This document shows positions 10,828-22,459 of a stretch of DNA of 64,000 bases, piece after piece. Where the stretch lies: NCBI RefSeq assembly GCF_030052815.1, contig NC_079495.1:32397967-32461966 (forward strand), written 5' to 3'. Source of the stretch: Hevea brasiliensis. Lineage: Eukaryota > Streptophyta > Magnoliopsida > Malpighiales > Euphorbiaceae. The position numbers and the translations under genes were made by a program. Below the pieces are notes generated by a model, which was not told the DNA's origin, searched no databases, and saw only the letters and a list, made by a program, of their open reading frames with translations. Each line of letters begins with the position of its first letter. Position 1 is the first letter of the stretch.

Positions 10828-12911
10828 TGAAGGAGCGGAAGCATGGTAATTGATGCATTGGAGCATTGAATTTCAAAATTTTTCTTCTAAGGTTTCATGC
10901 ATCATGCCACATCTCTTATGTGCCTAATTAATTTCAATACTCATTTGCATATTAAAACACTTTTAATATGTATTAGGATTTTCATTTTCCATTCAAGATT
11001 GTTAATTGACAAATTAATTCAATTAAACCCTAATTTGAAAGAGGAATTTGGGCACTAACCTCTTTGATGCACTATGGATGCAATTGACACCTTTAGGAAG
11101 CTCTTAGGACCCTAAGTGTTGTTCCTCTAGCTTGTCTACACTAAGATCATCAATGGGCAGCCCCCAATTTTGCTTCTCAAGCCTTGCCAACCAATTATAA
11201 TTTTGGGTTTTTCTTTTAGAGAGATTATATGTGTGTATACGACACTAGAAACAATTTCTAGCAATTTTAATTCAAAGGGAATGAATGATTTCTCTTTGAA
11301 TTGATGAGGAAAGCAAGAAGAGGAGATGGGAGAGAGGTGCCGCCACCTTTGAGAGATAAGAGAGAGTTATATGTTTCTTCTTTTCTTTTCCCTTTTATAA
11401 TTAGGTCAAATAATCACTTAAACCCTTTGCCACATGTCACAACCACATTGCATCTTATTTTTAATTGACTTAATCTCATTAAGCCAAGGGTCAAAGCTAG
11501 ACTTAATCTTAACTTTGATCACCTTGCATGATAGGAAGACAAATGGCAAACTTATATGATGCCATGTGTCACCATCTCATGGTGCCACATGTCACCATGT
11601 GAAATGACCAAATTACCCTAATGTTTTAATTTTGAGTTCTCAACCCAAAATCATTATTTCTCCTCTTATCAATTTATATTAAATATAAATCAATTAATTA
11701 ATCTCCATTAATTAATTTCTCACAATTAAATTCATATTTAAACACTTTAAATATAAATTTGACTTATACTTTACATCCAATAACTTAGATTTGGTTTCAA
11801 GCCATGCTAGGGACTTTGCAATCTTATTGCAAATCAAACCTATTTAATTAATCAATTAAATCACATTTAACTTGGTGATTAACTTGTGTATGTGTGTGAC
11901 TCACTAGGCTCATCACTAATTGGTAATGAGATATGATATTAACTCTTAATATCATCAGAACTCTTTCTTACCATAAATGATTTCTCTAAATCATTTTAGG
12001 CATCTCATAGACTATGGTTGACACCTAGCATAGCGTGCCATGGCCACCCAATTAGTAATAAGGAATACCTTAAATGAACCTATAATCATATGTTACCATG
12101 CACTAGAATATCTCTGTTACAAATCCCAATTCGAGCTGGAGTTATGGTTAATGTCGAACCCCATTTGCTATGAACATTATATTCTCTTTTAATTCCAGTT
12201 CTTAATTAATTAGATTTTCTTGTCAGAAAAAATTTTCTGACTAAATCTGTCTATCCTGGCCAAGAACTTAAAACATCAAGAATAATTAAATGAACATAGG
12301 GATTTATACCTATTTACTTAGGGCAACAGATTCCATCTTGATCAACATCTATCTCCATATATAACTAGTAGGCACCAACACATGCCCATATACCTATACA
12401 CAGTACAAGTATGAAAGCAGTATCAAACTCAAACTACCTATATACAAGATAACTATGATATCTCAGGTCTAAAGATTATATGCACTGATATGTATATGAC
12501 AATACATTGATAAGAGTAAACTCCATGTGCTTGTCATAAGTGTCACTGGTTCGGCCTACTTATCATGTATAAGTGCTTATCATGTTTGTTATGTGGCATG
12601 AGACTCACCACTCCATCTTATTTATATCTCATATAAATACCTTGGGAACAAACATGATTACAATCTTTCTGGATAAGTTATGTCCTTCGTGAAGTATCCT
12701 CGATTGTGAACTAATTTATGATACTTTGTACTAGAAATATTATCACTCATATTCTTAACAATTTAAGAATAGAATTTCTAGCAAAATATCAATGGACCTT
12801 TTCTATTACACATAAATATATTATGTAAACGGAAAAGTGAAATTGCCTTTTATTAATAAAATATGTACAAAATACATGTAAAATGATATGCTCTAGGGCA
12901 TATTACTAATA
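10828..12911 (-). repeat. 3' LTR of copia element I
   Basis: 2084 bp, TGAAGGAGCGG...ATTACTAATA on the plus strand. The expected terminal CA is TA here. It is followed directly by the polypurine tract complement, which defines the boundary. It pairs with 26921-28918; the two share a diagnostic AATTTGAAAGAGGAATTTGGGC stretch-type variant not seen in the A or M LTRs. Confidence 0.88.
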
Positions 12912-12921
12912 ATCTCCCACT
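12912..12921 (-). other. Polypurine tract of element I
   Basis: AGTGGGAGAT on the minus strand, directly before the 3' LTR. The identical sequence occupies the same place in element A, and AGTGAGAGAT in M. The polypurine tract primes plus-strand DNA synthesis. Confidence 0.8.
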
Positions 12922-12934
12922 AGCACTAGAGCCA

Positions 12935-14533
12935 TTCATTATAAGATCTTAGACACATCTTCTCAAGATGTCGGTCTAACTGAGTTTGTGACATAGGCTT
13001 TGTGAATGGATCAGCTGGATTTTCAGCTGATGCTATATTCTGCATGGCTACATCACCTCGCCCAATTATCTCTCTGATAATGTGGTAGCGTCTTTCTATG
13101 TGTTTGGATTTCTAGTGAGACCGGGGTTCCTTGGCCTGTATGACCGCTCCATTGTTGTCACAGTAGAGAGGAACTACTGACTGAATGGAAGGAACCACTG
13201 CAAGTTTTGTCACGAACTTCTTTATCCAAACAGCCTTTTTTGCAGCATTTGATGCAGCAATGTACTTGGCCTCTATAGTGGAATCAGCAGTCGTACTCTG
13301 TTTCGAACTCTTCTAAATAACTACAGCTCCATTACAAATGAACACAAACCCAGAGGTAGACATTTTATCATCGATATCTGATTGAAAATCAGAATCAGTA
13401 TAGTCATTCAATTGCAAGTCAGCACTTCCATAAATCAAGAATAAATCCTTAGTTCTTCTCAAGTACTTAAGGATATTCTTGACAGCTATCCAGTATTCCA
13501 AACTTGGATTGGATTAAAACCTGCTAGTCAAACTAATAGCATATGCGATATCCGACCTAGTACACAACATTGCATACATTAAACTTCCAATAGCCAAAGC
13601 ATATGGAATCCTAGCCATTTTGTCTCTTTCTTCTGGTGCCTTTGGAGACATCTCTTTAGAAAGGTGGATACCATGTCTTACTGGTAACAATCCTCTCTTT
13701 GAATTAAGCATGTTAAACCTCTTTAACACTTATTCCAAGTACAGACTTTGGGATAAATCAATTATTCTTTTCTCTCTATCTCTATAGATGCGAATACCAA
13801 GAATATAGGTTGCCTCCCCTAAGTCTTTCATGGAGAATGTATTTGACAGCCATACTTTTACCATTGTCAACATACCTATATCATTACCTATTAACAGAAT
13901 ATCATCCACATATAAGACAAGGAAAGTGATAGCACTATCACTAAGCTTCTTATATACACATGGCTCATCCACATTTTTTATAAAACCAAGTGACTTAATG
14001 GCTTCATCAAAATGGATGTTCCAACTCCTCGAAGCTTGTTTTAACCCATAAATGGATCACTTTAGCTTGCACACCTTGGAACTATCTTAGAATTCAAAAC
14101 CCCTAGGTTGTTCCATGAAAATGTTTTCATTAATGTATCCATTGAGAAAAGTTGTTTTGACATCCATCTGCCAAATCTCAAAATCATAGTACACAGCTAT
14201 TGCTAATAGAATCCTAATTGATTTAAGCATGGAAACAGGCGAGAAACTCTCCTCATAGTCGATTCCTTGCCTTTGGTGAAACCTTTTCGCTACTAGCCTT
14301 GCTTTTTAGGTTTCTACCTTTTCTTTAGAACCAATTTTCTTCTTGAAAACCCATTTATTCCCCATAGGTATAATACCTTCAGGTGGGTCAACAAGGTCAT
14401 AAACTTGATTCTTATGCATAGAATCAATTTTTGATTTCATGGCTTCAATCCATTTTGAAGAGTCTATATCTGATATAGCTTCTTCATAGGTAAGAAGATC
14501 ATCTTCATGATCTACTTCTTCATGAGTAAACAA
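12935..14533 (-). pseudogene. pol: copia reverse transcriptase and RNase H remnant (element I)
   Basis: Sense order: the RT N-terminus (14533-14306; WIEAMKSKIDSMHKN, GNKWVFKKKIG), a broken middle, the RT palm at 13972-13730 with intact LYVDDILLIGND, the connection at 13729-13514 (RFNMLNSKRGLLPVRHGIHL), and RNase H at 13501-13313 (YTDSDFQSDIDDK, STSGFVF) continuing towards 12935. Stops and frameshifts separate all these segments. Near 14060-14110 the conserved KRSIYGLKQ region carries extra stops. Confidence 0.85.
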
Positions 14534-14536
14534 CTC

Positions 14537-15494
14537 TTATTCATCTTCATGAAGAAAACTATATCTCATTGGTGGGTGAGATATCCTGGTCAATCTATGA
14601 GGAATTACTGTAGATGTTTCATCAATAGGTGTAGGTTGACTAGATGGATCTATATCCATTTGATCTATTGGTTGTTCAGAATTCTCTAATTCTAACTCTA
14701 TTTGCCTTCCTTTGCCTCCTTCTTGAATAAAGTGTTTTTCAAGAAATATGGCATCTCTGCTTATCACAACTCTTTGTGATGTAGGCAAATGAAAACAATA
14801 TCCAAAACTTTCTTTTGGATACCCAACAAATTGACCCTTTTCTGACTTGGTTTCCAATTTGTTAGTCTTTAGCTTTTTGATATAAGCGGGACAACCTCAA
14901 ATCTTAACATGTTTAAGACTTGATTTTCTTCCATGACATATCTCATAAGGTGTGGAAGAGACTGATTTATATGGAATTCTATTCAGAATATGCAAAACTA
15001 ATTCTAATGCAAATATCCAAAAGGAGATTGGCATGTTAGTATAGCTCATCATACTATGTACCATATCTAATAGGGTACGAATTCTCCTTTCAGATACACC
15101 ATTCAGTTGTGGCGTACCTAGAGGAGTCAGTTGGGAGACAATGCTCTTTCAACTATTCATCAAATTCAATACTTAAGTATTCACCTTCACGATCTAATCG
15201 AAGAGTTTTAATACTTTTTCCTATTTTATTTTCTACTTCACATTTAAATTTTTTGAACTTTTCAAAGGATTCATGTTTGTATTTCATCAAATACAAATAC
15301 CCAAACCTTGATTTATCATCAGTATAGGTAATAAAGTAATGAAAACCGCCTCTAGCCATTTCCTTAAATGGACCACATACATCACTATATATCAATTCCA
15401 AAATATTTTCAGCTCTTAGCCCTTGTCTAACAAAAGGTGATCTAGTTATTTTGCTTTGAAGGCAGGAATCACAAGTTGGAGTAGGTTCAGAACC
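14537..15494 (-). pseudogene. pol: copia integrase remnant (element I)
   Basis: The 15401-15153 segment has the first part of the integrase core, SDVCGPFKEMARGGFHYFIT, and a degraded second catalytic motif, LRLDREGEYLS (family: SDRGGEY), then a stop. The glutamate region NGVSERR is encoded in another frame near 15100. The C-terminal part and linker continue to 14537 with stops and frameshifts. In the zinc-binding region upstream (15530-15550) HLRLGRV replaces HLRLGHV, losing one ligand His. Confidence 0.8.
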
Positions 15495-16437
15495 CTATGA
15501 GGATAAAATCCTCATTTTCTCCAGCTTTGCAATCCTATCTTCTGCAACACGACCTAGTCTTAAGTGCCAAATATATTTTGAACTTAAGTTGATTTTCATC
15601 ATGGCATTACATTCATTTAGATTGCTATACTCTGGGCAGTTCCTCTTCCAGTGTCCATCCTTAAGGCAGTGGAAACACTTTCCCTTACCTTTGTGAGCTT
15701 CGGTCTTGCCCTTCTGTTTGGATATCTTCTTGGAAGGTCCAGGAATTTGAGGTTTCTTATTCTTATTGCCCTTCTTCTTTTTGGACTTTCCAACATAAGA
15801 AGAAGATGCAATCAAAGCCACCTCTTTTCCTTTATTGCTCAGCATATTCTTTTGGGTAATAACCAGCATGTTAAGTAAACAAGCCAAGGTATATTCCTGC
15901 TTAGTCATATGGAATTTTGTCACGAAATTCCCAAATGTGAAGGATCAAATCCGTCTGCAGTTGGAAATCCATGTTAAAATCAAGATGTTTCAGCTGCTCA
16001 ATAAGCTGAATCATCTTGTGGACATGATCTCCTATATTCTGTCTCTCAGACATCCTCATGCAGAATATCTGTCTAGATATCTCATACCTAGCATTCATGT
16101 TGTGCTCACCATACAACTCTTTCAGTTGAAGGAGGATCTCACTTGCATTTTGCATATTTTCATGCTACTTCTGTAACTCATTACTCATAGACGCAAGCAT
16201 GTAACATTTGGCTCTCATATCATTCTCCTTCCACTTGTCCAAAGTGTCATGTTCCTCTTGAGTGGCCACTAGAGGTAAGAAACCAGGAACCTTTGAGTCT
16301 AGAACATATCCAATATGTTCTAGATTTAGGACAAGTTTTAAATTTCTTAGCCAATCAAAAAGATTAAGTCCCGTCAACCTATTATGATCAAGTATGCTTG
16401 CAAGGATATTGGATAGTGGTGGTTGTTGTGAGCTCAT
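15495..16437 (-). pseudogene. gag: copia gag with nucleocapsid fused to integrase; protease deleted (element I)
   Basis: The ATG at 16437 opens a gag starting MSSQQPPLSNILASI, with LTGLNLFDWLRNLKLVL typical of Angela gag. A stop after NELQK and a frameshift split the middle (16155-15901). The 15923-15495 frame holds an intact CCHC zinc knuckle, CFHCLKDGHWKRNC. It then passes directly from CPEY into NLNECNAMMKINLSSKYIWH, which is the sequence just before the integrase zinc region. The whole aspartic protease, about 500 bp in element A, is missing in frame. Confidence 0.85.
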
Positions 16438-16441
16438 TGGC
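16438..16441. other. Deletion junction between copia I and gypsy H
   Basis: The text GCTCATT (copia gag start) changes to GGCAAAAAGCAA, which is internal H LTR sequence found 631 bp inside the intact H LTR (24469-24480). No target duplication is present. At most 1 bp of overlap is seen, so end joining after a deletion is likely. Confidence 0.75.
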
Positions 16442-18965
16442 AAAAAGCAACACGCTAAGCAATAATGCTTAGTGGTGCCAATAATAAAATAAAATGAAAT
16501 AATAGTAAATAAATATGCAGTGTATGTCCTAATGTCTTATGCAGACAATTTTTTGATCATTATTGGTAATCTTATTTATTTTGTACTTGTTATATTCATA
16601 ATTTCATTAAATTTATCCACTTTTATTTTTGGTTGCCCAAGTAACCTATACTGGACAACTCGACTGGATAAACGGATAAACTGGCACTGGGTATCAAGTA
16701 CCTTGGGCCGTCACACCATCGGTCACATATGTATCTCCCGGTGCGCAACAGAACAGCTAATAGGCTGTAATAACATTAGTCACAAGGCCAAGTATCAACA
16801 CAATGTCAAAATGGCTAAAAGCTATGAAATCATAGAATGGCATAATGCCATGTGCAGTACTGCTAACTGAACCCTATTGGCATGCCATCCTATCTAAACC
16901 AATCTTGCTAGGTGTACTAGGGCATGTTACACTTTTAAACTTTACAATTCTTGAAATTTAAGCTTAGGTGTTACTATTCATTTCATTGGTCAACTAAAAT
17001 GTTGACTTTTGCATAGACAATAGGTACATTGGTTCTAATACTCTCACCATACCACATTTTGCATTCTAAAGTTGTTGGTATTGGTTGCCAATACCATTTC
17101 TAAGCTTAGTGCTAATTATTCATAATTTTTAGATTTCAAGCCTTATGTTTACTATTCTATTGGTCATTTGTACAGTAGGAATTTGGCAAAGTTGTCTTCA
17201 TGAAAGTTGTTCCTTATTTTGTCTGGTTACATGTCCTTTTTTAAATCACTCAATTTGGAGTTTTGTAGCTCAAGTTATGGCCTAAACACCATAACTAGCC
17301 GGATTGGACAGAATCCAAAATTCTGGGCAAAACTGGTTCTACCAGATTTGGTAACCTAAGTTTGGTTGGCAATTTGACTAGGTTATAGTCAGAATTTGGA
17401 TTTGTGTTCTTCATAAAAGTTGTAGGTCTATGTCTCAGCTTTCTGCTGGTAAAATTTCAGGCCAATTGGACCTTTTGAGACGGAGTTATGACTAAATGAA
17501 TAAGCACTTTTTATTTAGTCATTTTGCCCAGGCAGACTGCAGGTCACCCGGATTAGGGCAATTTTTAAGTTAACTTGGCTTGGTTTTCTAGGCAGGGTTT
17601 CTATACCAAAGTTATGCCATTATGTGTCTAGTTTCATGTCCAATTAGCCTTGCACCAATTGAACCTCTACAACTCTATTTATAACTGCCCAAACCTAGTG
17701 GACTCATACTCGCTCCTGCAAGTCAGCCAAGGGCAGCTTGCCTAACCTCAATTCCATTGTCCTAAATCACTTCAATTCCTCCTCACATATAGTCAAATGG
17801 TCACTAATTGAGCATTACAATTTTCATATACCATTATATGAGAAAAACCTAATTTTGTTCAATTCTCCAAGTTTTCTAGTTTCATACACACATTTCACTT
17901 GCACTTAAATGTTTAAACACTCATCTCATGTGAAGGCAACTCACATACCATTTTGTTTCAAGGAAATTCATGAAACCCTTAACATCCCTAAGCTGCAAAA
18001 ATTGTATAGATAAATACACATAAATTATTTTATGTTTTTATGACAATTTCCACTTGACTCATGGCCTTAGACATGAATTAAGCAAGAAAAGGAGGAGATT
18101 GGACACTAACTTTTAATGGAGTTAATTTTCAAGCTTGCAAAAGCTCTTCTTTGTCACTTCTTTTTGCTGCCTTAACCTTGCCCATGGTGCAAAGGCAATT
18201 TTTTATGAAAGGTTTAAGAGGTTTTATGAGGGAAATTAAAGGGAATCAAAGCTTAAAGAAAGAAAAAGCTATGGAGGAAGAGAGATGAGTTTGGCCACAA
18301 GAGAGGAGGAAGAGAATCTGATTGTTTCCTTTCATTTTTTGCCCCATTTATTCATTTTAAATGGGCTATAGCCATGTGTCACCATGTGATTGGGTGAAGG
18401 CACACTAATGACATCATGTGATGTCATAAATTCCCATTTAATTCATTTTTTTTCTTTTCTTTTCTACTCATTTTTAATTCAACTTTTAGAAATATTTATT
18501 CACATTTTATGTCATAATAATTATTTACTTAACTGGACAAGTTAGCCAAAAATCATCTCTGAAGACGAAATGACCAAAATCTCCGTTTGGCTTATTGAGC
18601 CAAAATTGTCTGTACCGATTGAAAAATTTTCCTAAGCATTTTCTTGGCATTATAAAGCCATAGGAATCTCAATGACCCTTCTCTGGAGTCCCAAAAATTA
18701 TTTTATGAATTTTTCCTTAGGTCTAAGGCTCCTAGTTGCGAGAACCGCAACTTCCCATTGGGTTACCCATCGCTAGGGCACCGACTCATTTAATTTGGTT
18801 GTATTTTATTTCTAAAATTTTTTCTAAATTTTTCTTATTAATATTTGAGTTAATTATGGTTTCTCACTTTAATTTAAATATTTTTCCGGACGTTCTAGCT
18901 GTCCAGGCTGACATTGGTCACCGGAATAGTAGAATGTACGGAGTTGCAATAGGGAGAGTGTTACA
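16441..18965 (-). repeat. 3' LTR of gypsy H, lacking its last ~630 bp
   Basis: It matches 24471-26920 of the other LTR. In sense orientation it starts TGTAACACTCTCCC at 18965. About 630 bp at the sense 3' end are deleted at the junction with copia I. It contains about 75 bp at roughly 16950-17025 that the 5' LTR lacks. Confidence 0.88.
18745..18797 (-). promoter_or_regulatory. 5S-rRNA-like block in H 3' LTR
   Basis: The minus strand reads CCAAATTAAATGAGTC, then CCCTAGCGATGGGTAACCC and ATGGGAAGTTGCGG, 168 bp from the LTR sense start. It corresponds to 49112-49165 (E) and 63655-63699 (N). GATGGGT-ACC and TGGGAAGT match 5S box C; GTTAA is altered to ATTAA. Confidence 0.5.
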
Positions 18966-18981
18966 ACTCATCTCCTCTAAT
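18966..18981 (-). other. Polypurine tract of gypsy H
   Basis: The minus strand reads ATTAGAGGAGATGAGT immediately before the TGTAACAC start of the 3' LTR. A purine-rich run at this exact place is expected as the plus-strand primer. Confidence 0.7.
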
Positions 18982-19012
18982 TTAAATTTCGTCATCGAAA
19001 TTTACCTGATGC

Positions 19013-19737
19013 AAACAGTTGAGGGAACTGTTGCCTCATCGTCTTTTCACTTTCCCAAGTTGCCTCCTCGATGTTATGGTGCCTCTAAAGCACTTTCACC
19101 AATGGAATCTGCTTATTCCTCAACTCTTTCACTTCCCGAGCCAGGATCCGTATGGGTTCTTCATATGTCAAATCCGGTTGTACTTCAATTTCTTCCATGG
19201 AGATGACATGTGAAGGATCTGAGCGGTATCTTCTTAGCATAGACACGTGGAACACATTGTGGATCTTGTCCAGCTCTGGTGGTAAAGCTAGCTTGTAGGC
19301 CACTGGACCCACACGTTCAATGACTTCATATGGGCTAATGAACCTAGGGCTTAACTTACCTTTTTTTTCCAAACCTTAATGCCTTCTTCCACCGTGACAC
19401 CTTAAGAAACACTTTTGTCGCCCACTGCATATTCTATTTCTTTTCTCTTTAGGTCAGCATAGGATTTCTGTCTGTCTAAGGCAACCTTCAGATTGGCTTT
19501 GATTAGCTTTACTTTCTCCTCAGTTTGTTTCACTAGGTCTAGCCCTACTAGTTTATCTTCACCTAATTTAGTCTAGTACACTGGAGTTCTACATTTCCTC
19601 ACATATAGTACTTCATACGGGGTCATTTGGATGCTAGCTTGGTAGCTATTGTTGTATGCAAATTCTGCCAGTAGGAGGTATCTATCCCAACTTCCCTCAA
19701 ACTCAATAACACAACTCCTCAGTATATCCTCAAGGAC
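19013..19737 (-). pseudogene. pol: gypsy integrase C-terminus and chromodomain (element H)
   Basis: After the intron-like segment the frame resumes as [10 protein letters not shown], but stops and shifts between about 19700 and 19380 break it. The 19372-19085 frame encodes the GPY/F-type region KLSPRFISPYEVIERVGPVA and then NVFHVSMLRRY. A chromodomain follows (YEEPIRILAREVKELRNKQI, PLVKVL-stop-RHHNIEEATWE). Chromodomains of this type direct integration to heterochromatin. The stop TAG replaces the conserved Trp codon within the chromodomain fold. Sequence after the stop still encodes EEATWESEKTMRQQFPQLF. Confidence 0.85.
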
Positions 19738-19812
19738 CTGACATATATTTCATGTTATTATTAGTATTTCAGTTCAATATTTCTATTAGTTTAATTGGTT
19801 TCAATTGTTTAC
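19738..19812 (-). other. 75-nt intron-like interruption in gypsy H integrase
   Basis: On the minus strand the integrase reads ...SERVIQ, then CAG|GTAAAC...TATGTCAG|GTCCTTGAGG, then [10 protein letters not shown]. Removing GT...AG restores the family sequence in frame. The segment is AT-rich, has an in-frame stop (TGA, then others), carries a TACTAAT branch-like motif (about 27 nt before the AG), and its length is normal for a short plant intron. I infer a spliceosomal intron; a random insertion with such exact borders is unlikely. Confidence 0.6.
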
Positions 19813-20820
19813 CTGGATTACTCTTTCTGATTGCCCATCCGTCTGAGGATGGAAAGCTGTGCTGAAGTGGAGTTGTGTACCCAAGGATTCATGCAACTTC
19901 TTCCAGAATCTCGATGTAAACCTTGGGTCTCGATCAGATATGATGGAAAGTGGAATTCCATGCAGTCTAACTATCTCACTAATATACAATTCTGCTAACT
20001 TCTCCAGTGAGTAGTCAGTCCTAACTGGCAGAAAACGTACTGACTTTGTCAATCTATCTACTATCACCCATACTGCATCATGCTTCTTCTGGGTGAAAGG
20101 TAGACGACTTATAAAATCCATGGTGACCCGATCCGATTTCCATTTAGGTATGCGTATAGGCTGTAGCAAACCTGATGAAACTTGATGTTCTGCCTTGATT
20201 TGCTGACATGTCAAGCATTTAGTCACATAGTTAGCTATGTCCTTCTTCATACCAGGCCACCAATAATGAAGATTCAGATCATGATACATTTTTGTACTTC
20301 CTGGGTGCGTAGCATAAACACTGGTATGTGCCTCTTTCAGGATATTGGCTTTCAATTCCCCATCATCTGGTACACACAGTCTTTCTTTGTAGTACAGGCA
20401 CCCATCTGCTTTCACCTCATAGTCAGTTACTTTCCCTTCTGAGACTTTACTCACAGTAGTCACTAACTTTTCATCTACCTTCTGCCCATCTAAAATCTGC
20501 TGTAACAGGTTTGGCCTCACTTGTAACTCAGCCAAAATAGCTCCATCTCGAGCCAAAGATAGATGGGCATTCAATGATCTCAAAGCTGTGATGGATTTTC
20601 TGCTTAAAGCATCAGCAACTACATTTGCCTTCCCGGGATGGTAGTCAATCACACAATCATAGTCCTTCAGGAACTCAATCCATCGCCTCTGTCTGAGGTT
20701 GAGTTCCTTCTGGGTTGGCAAGTATTTCAGACTCTTGTGGTCTGTGTAAATGTAGCACTTTTCACCATACAAGTAGTGCCTCCATATCTTCAGTGCGAAG
20801 ATAATTGCTACAAGTTCTAG
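19813..20820 (-). pseudogene. pol: gypsy RNase H end and integrase (element H)
   Basis: The 20772-19801 frame (323 codons) begins in RNase H ([25 protein letters not shown]). It then carries the integrase HHCC zinc domain ([18 protein letters not shown]) and the catalytic core with all three acidic residues visible: [15 protein letters not shown] and GQSERVIQ. Integrase inserts the cDNA copy into the host chromosome. This segment is intact up to the intron-like border at 19812. A stop in NYPTH's preceding E (PHE-stop-NYPTH) lies just upstream at about 20840. Confidence 0.9.
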
Positions 20821-20886
20821 ATCATGGGTAGGGTAATTCTATTCATGTGGCGTTAGCTGCTTGGAAGCATAAGCGATCACCTTCCC

Positions 20887-21732
20887 CTATTGCATCAATA
20901 CACACCCTAACCCATTATGAGAGGCATCACTATAGGCCACAAAGTCCTTTCTCAACACTGGCTGTGTTAATACTAGTGCCTCTATCAACATAGCCTTCAA
21001 CTTCTCAAAACTAGCCTGACACTTATCATTCCAGTCAAATCTGACATTATTGTGTAACAACTTGGTCATTGGAGCAACTATTAACGAAAATCCCTTCACA
21101 AATCTTCTATAATACCCAGCTAGCCCCAAGAAACTTCTGACCTCGGTTGTATTTCTAGGAGGCTTCCATTCCATCACCGCTTCTATTTTCTTGTGATCCA
21201 CCTTAATCCCATCAGCTGACACTATGTGTCCAAGGAATGCAATCTCATTCAACCAAAAATCACAATTGGACAACTTAGCATACAGCTTCTTTTCTCTCAA
21301 GGTTTGCAGGACAATCCTTAAATGCTCATCATGTTCTTCACTGGTCTTGGAATACACCAAAATATCATCAATAAAGACCACTACAAACCAATCTAGGTAT
21401 GGATGAAAGATACGATTCATAAGGTCCATGAATGCTGCTGATGCATTTTTTAGGCCAAAGGGCATCACCAGAAACTCATAATGCCCATACCAGGTCCTGA
21501 ATGCAGTCTTTGGCACATCTACATCCTTCACCCTCAACTGATGATACCCTGATCTGAGATCAATTTTGGAAAATACTCTTGCTCCCTTCAACTGATCAAA
21601 CAGATCATCAATTCTAGGCAACGGATATTTGTTCTTCACTGTCACTTTATTCAACTGTCGGTAATCGATGCACAACCTCAAAGTCCCATCCTTTTTTGTC
21701 ACAAACAGCACTGGAGCTCCCCATGGTGACAC
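20887..21732 (-). pseudogene. pol: gypsy reverse transcriptase and RNase H start (element H)
   Basis: The 281-codon frame carries the RT motifs in order: [68 protein letters not shown] and the catalytic [12 protein letters not shown]. The thumb follows ([16 protein letters not shown]) and then RNase H ([16 protein letters not shown]). It stops at [23 protein letters not shown], a single-codon lesion. Upstream a stop in KELKIQL-stop-ELLDKGFIRP separates it from the protease segment. RT copies the genomic RNA into DNA in virus-like particles. Confidence 0.92.
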
Positions 21733-21764
21733 ACTGGGGCGTATGAACCCTTATCCAGTAACTC

Positions 21765-22459
21765 CTATAACTGAATTTTCAGTTCCTTCAATTTTGTGGG
21801 TGCCACCCTATAAGGAGCAATAGAGATTGGTGCTGTACCTGGCAGTATCTCAATAGAAAATTCAACTTCCCTTTCTGGTGGCAAGCCAGGCAATTCTTTA
21901 GGGAACACATCTGGGAAGTCTCTTATTGTGGGTATGTCACACAGATCTGGCTTAGCCTGCCTAGTATCCACCACATGTGCTAGGTAGGCTTCACAGCCTT
22001 TTCTCATCAGTTTTCTTGCAACTGTGGCTGAGATGACATTAGACAAGGAATCTGTCCTTTCCCCCACAATTGTGATCTCATTACCCTCAAGAGTTTTCAA
22101 AGAAATCCTCTTTAGTTTACAATCAACCATTCCCTGATGACGTGACAACCAGTCCATTCACAAAATCACGTCAAACTCATGGAAAGGCAACTCAATCAGG
22201 TCTGCTAAGAATTCATACCCCTGAATCCTTAACGGGTAACCTTTGTACACTTTGTTCACCACTATATTATGGCCCAATGGATTAGTGACTAGGATGTCTT
22301 GGTCACTCTCCCCTAATAGTATCCCCTTTTCTACGGGTAGGTTGATCTAGATGTATGAATGAGTGGATCCTATATCTACCAATGCATGCACAGATGTATT
22401 ATAAAGGGAAAACGTACCCCTGATGACGTCCGAGGCATCTTACTCCTCCTGAGCTCTCA
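21765..22459 (-). pseudogene. pol: gypsy aspartic protease and RT linker (element H)
   Basis: The protease active site reads ALVDIGSTHSYI followed by a stop, near 22400-22365. Retropepsins need D-(S/T)-G, so Ile replaces the conserved Ser/Thr of the triad, and the next-but-one residues run into TAG. The 22157-21765 frame has the C-terminal protease (WMDWLSRHQGMVDC) and the RT linker (DFPDVFPKELPGLPPEREVE). Both the altered triad and the stop indicate loss of protease function in this copy. Confidence 0.85.

Noticed and set aside
15109..15327. Plus-strand frames overlapping copia integrase and gag in O, I, A and M
   Set aside because: They are shadows of the minus-strand pol; their residues show no domain and they change with the pol sequence.
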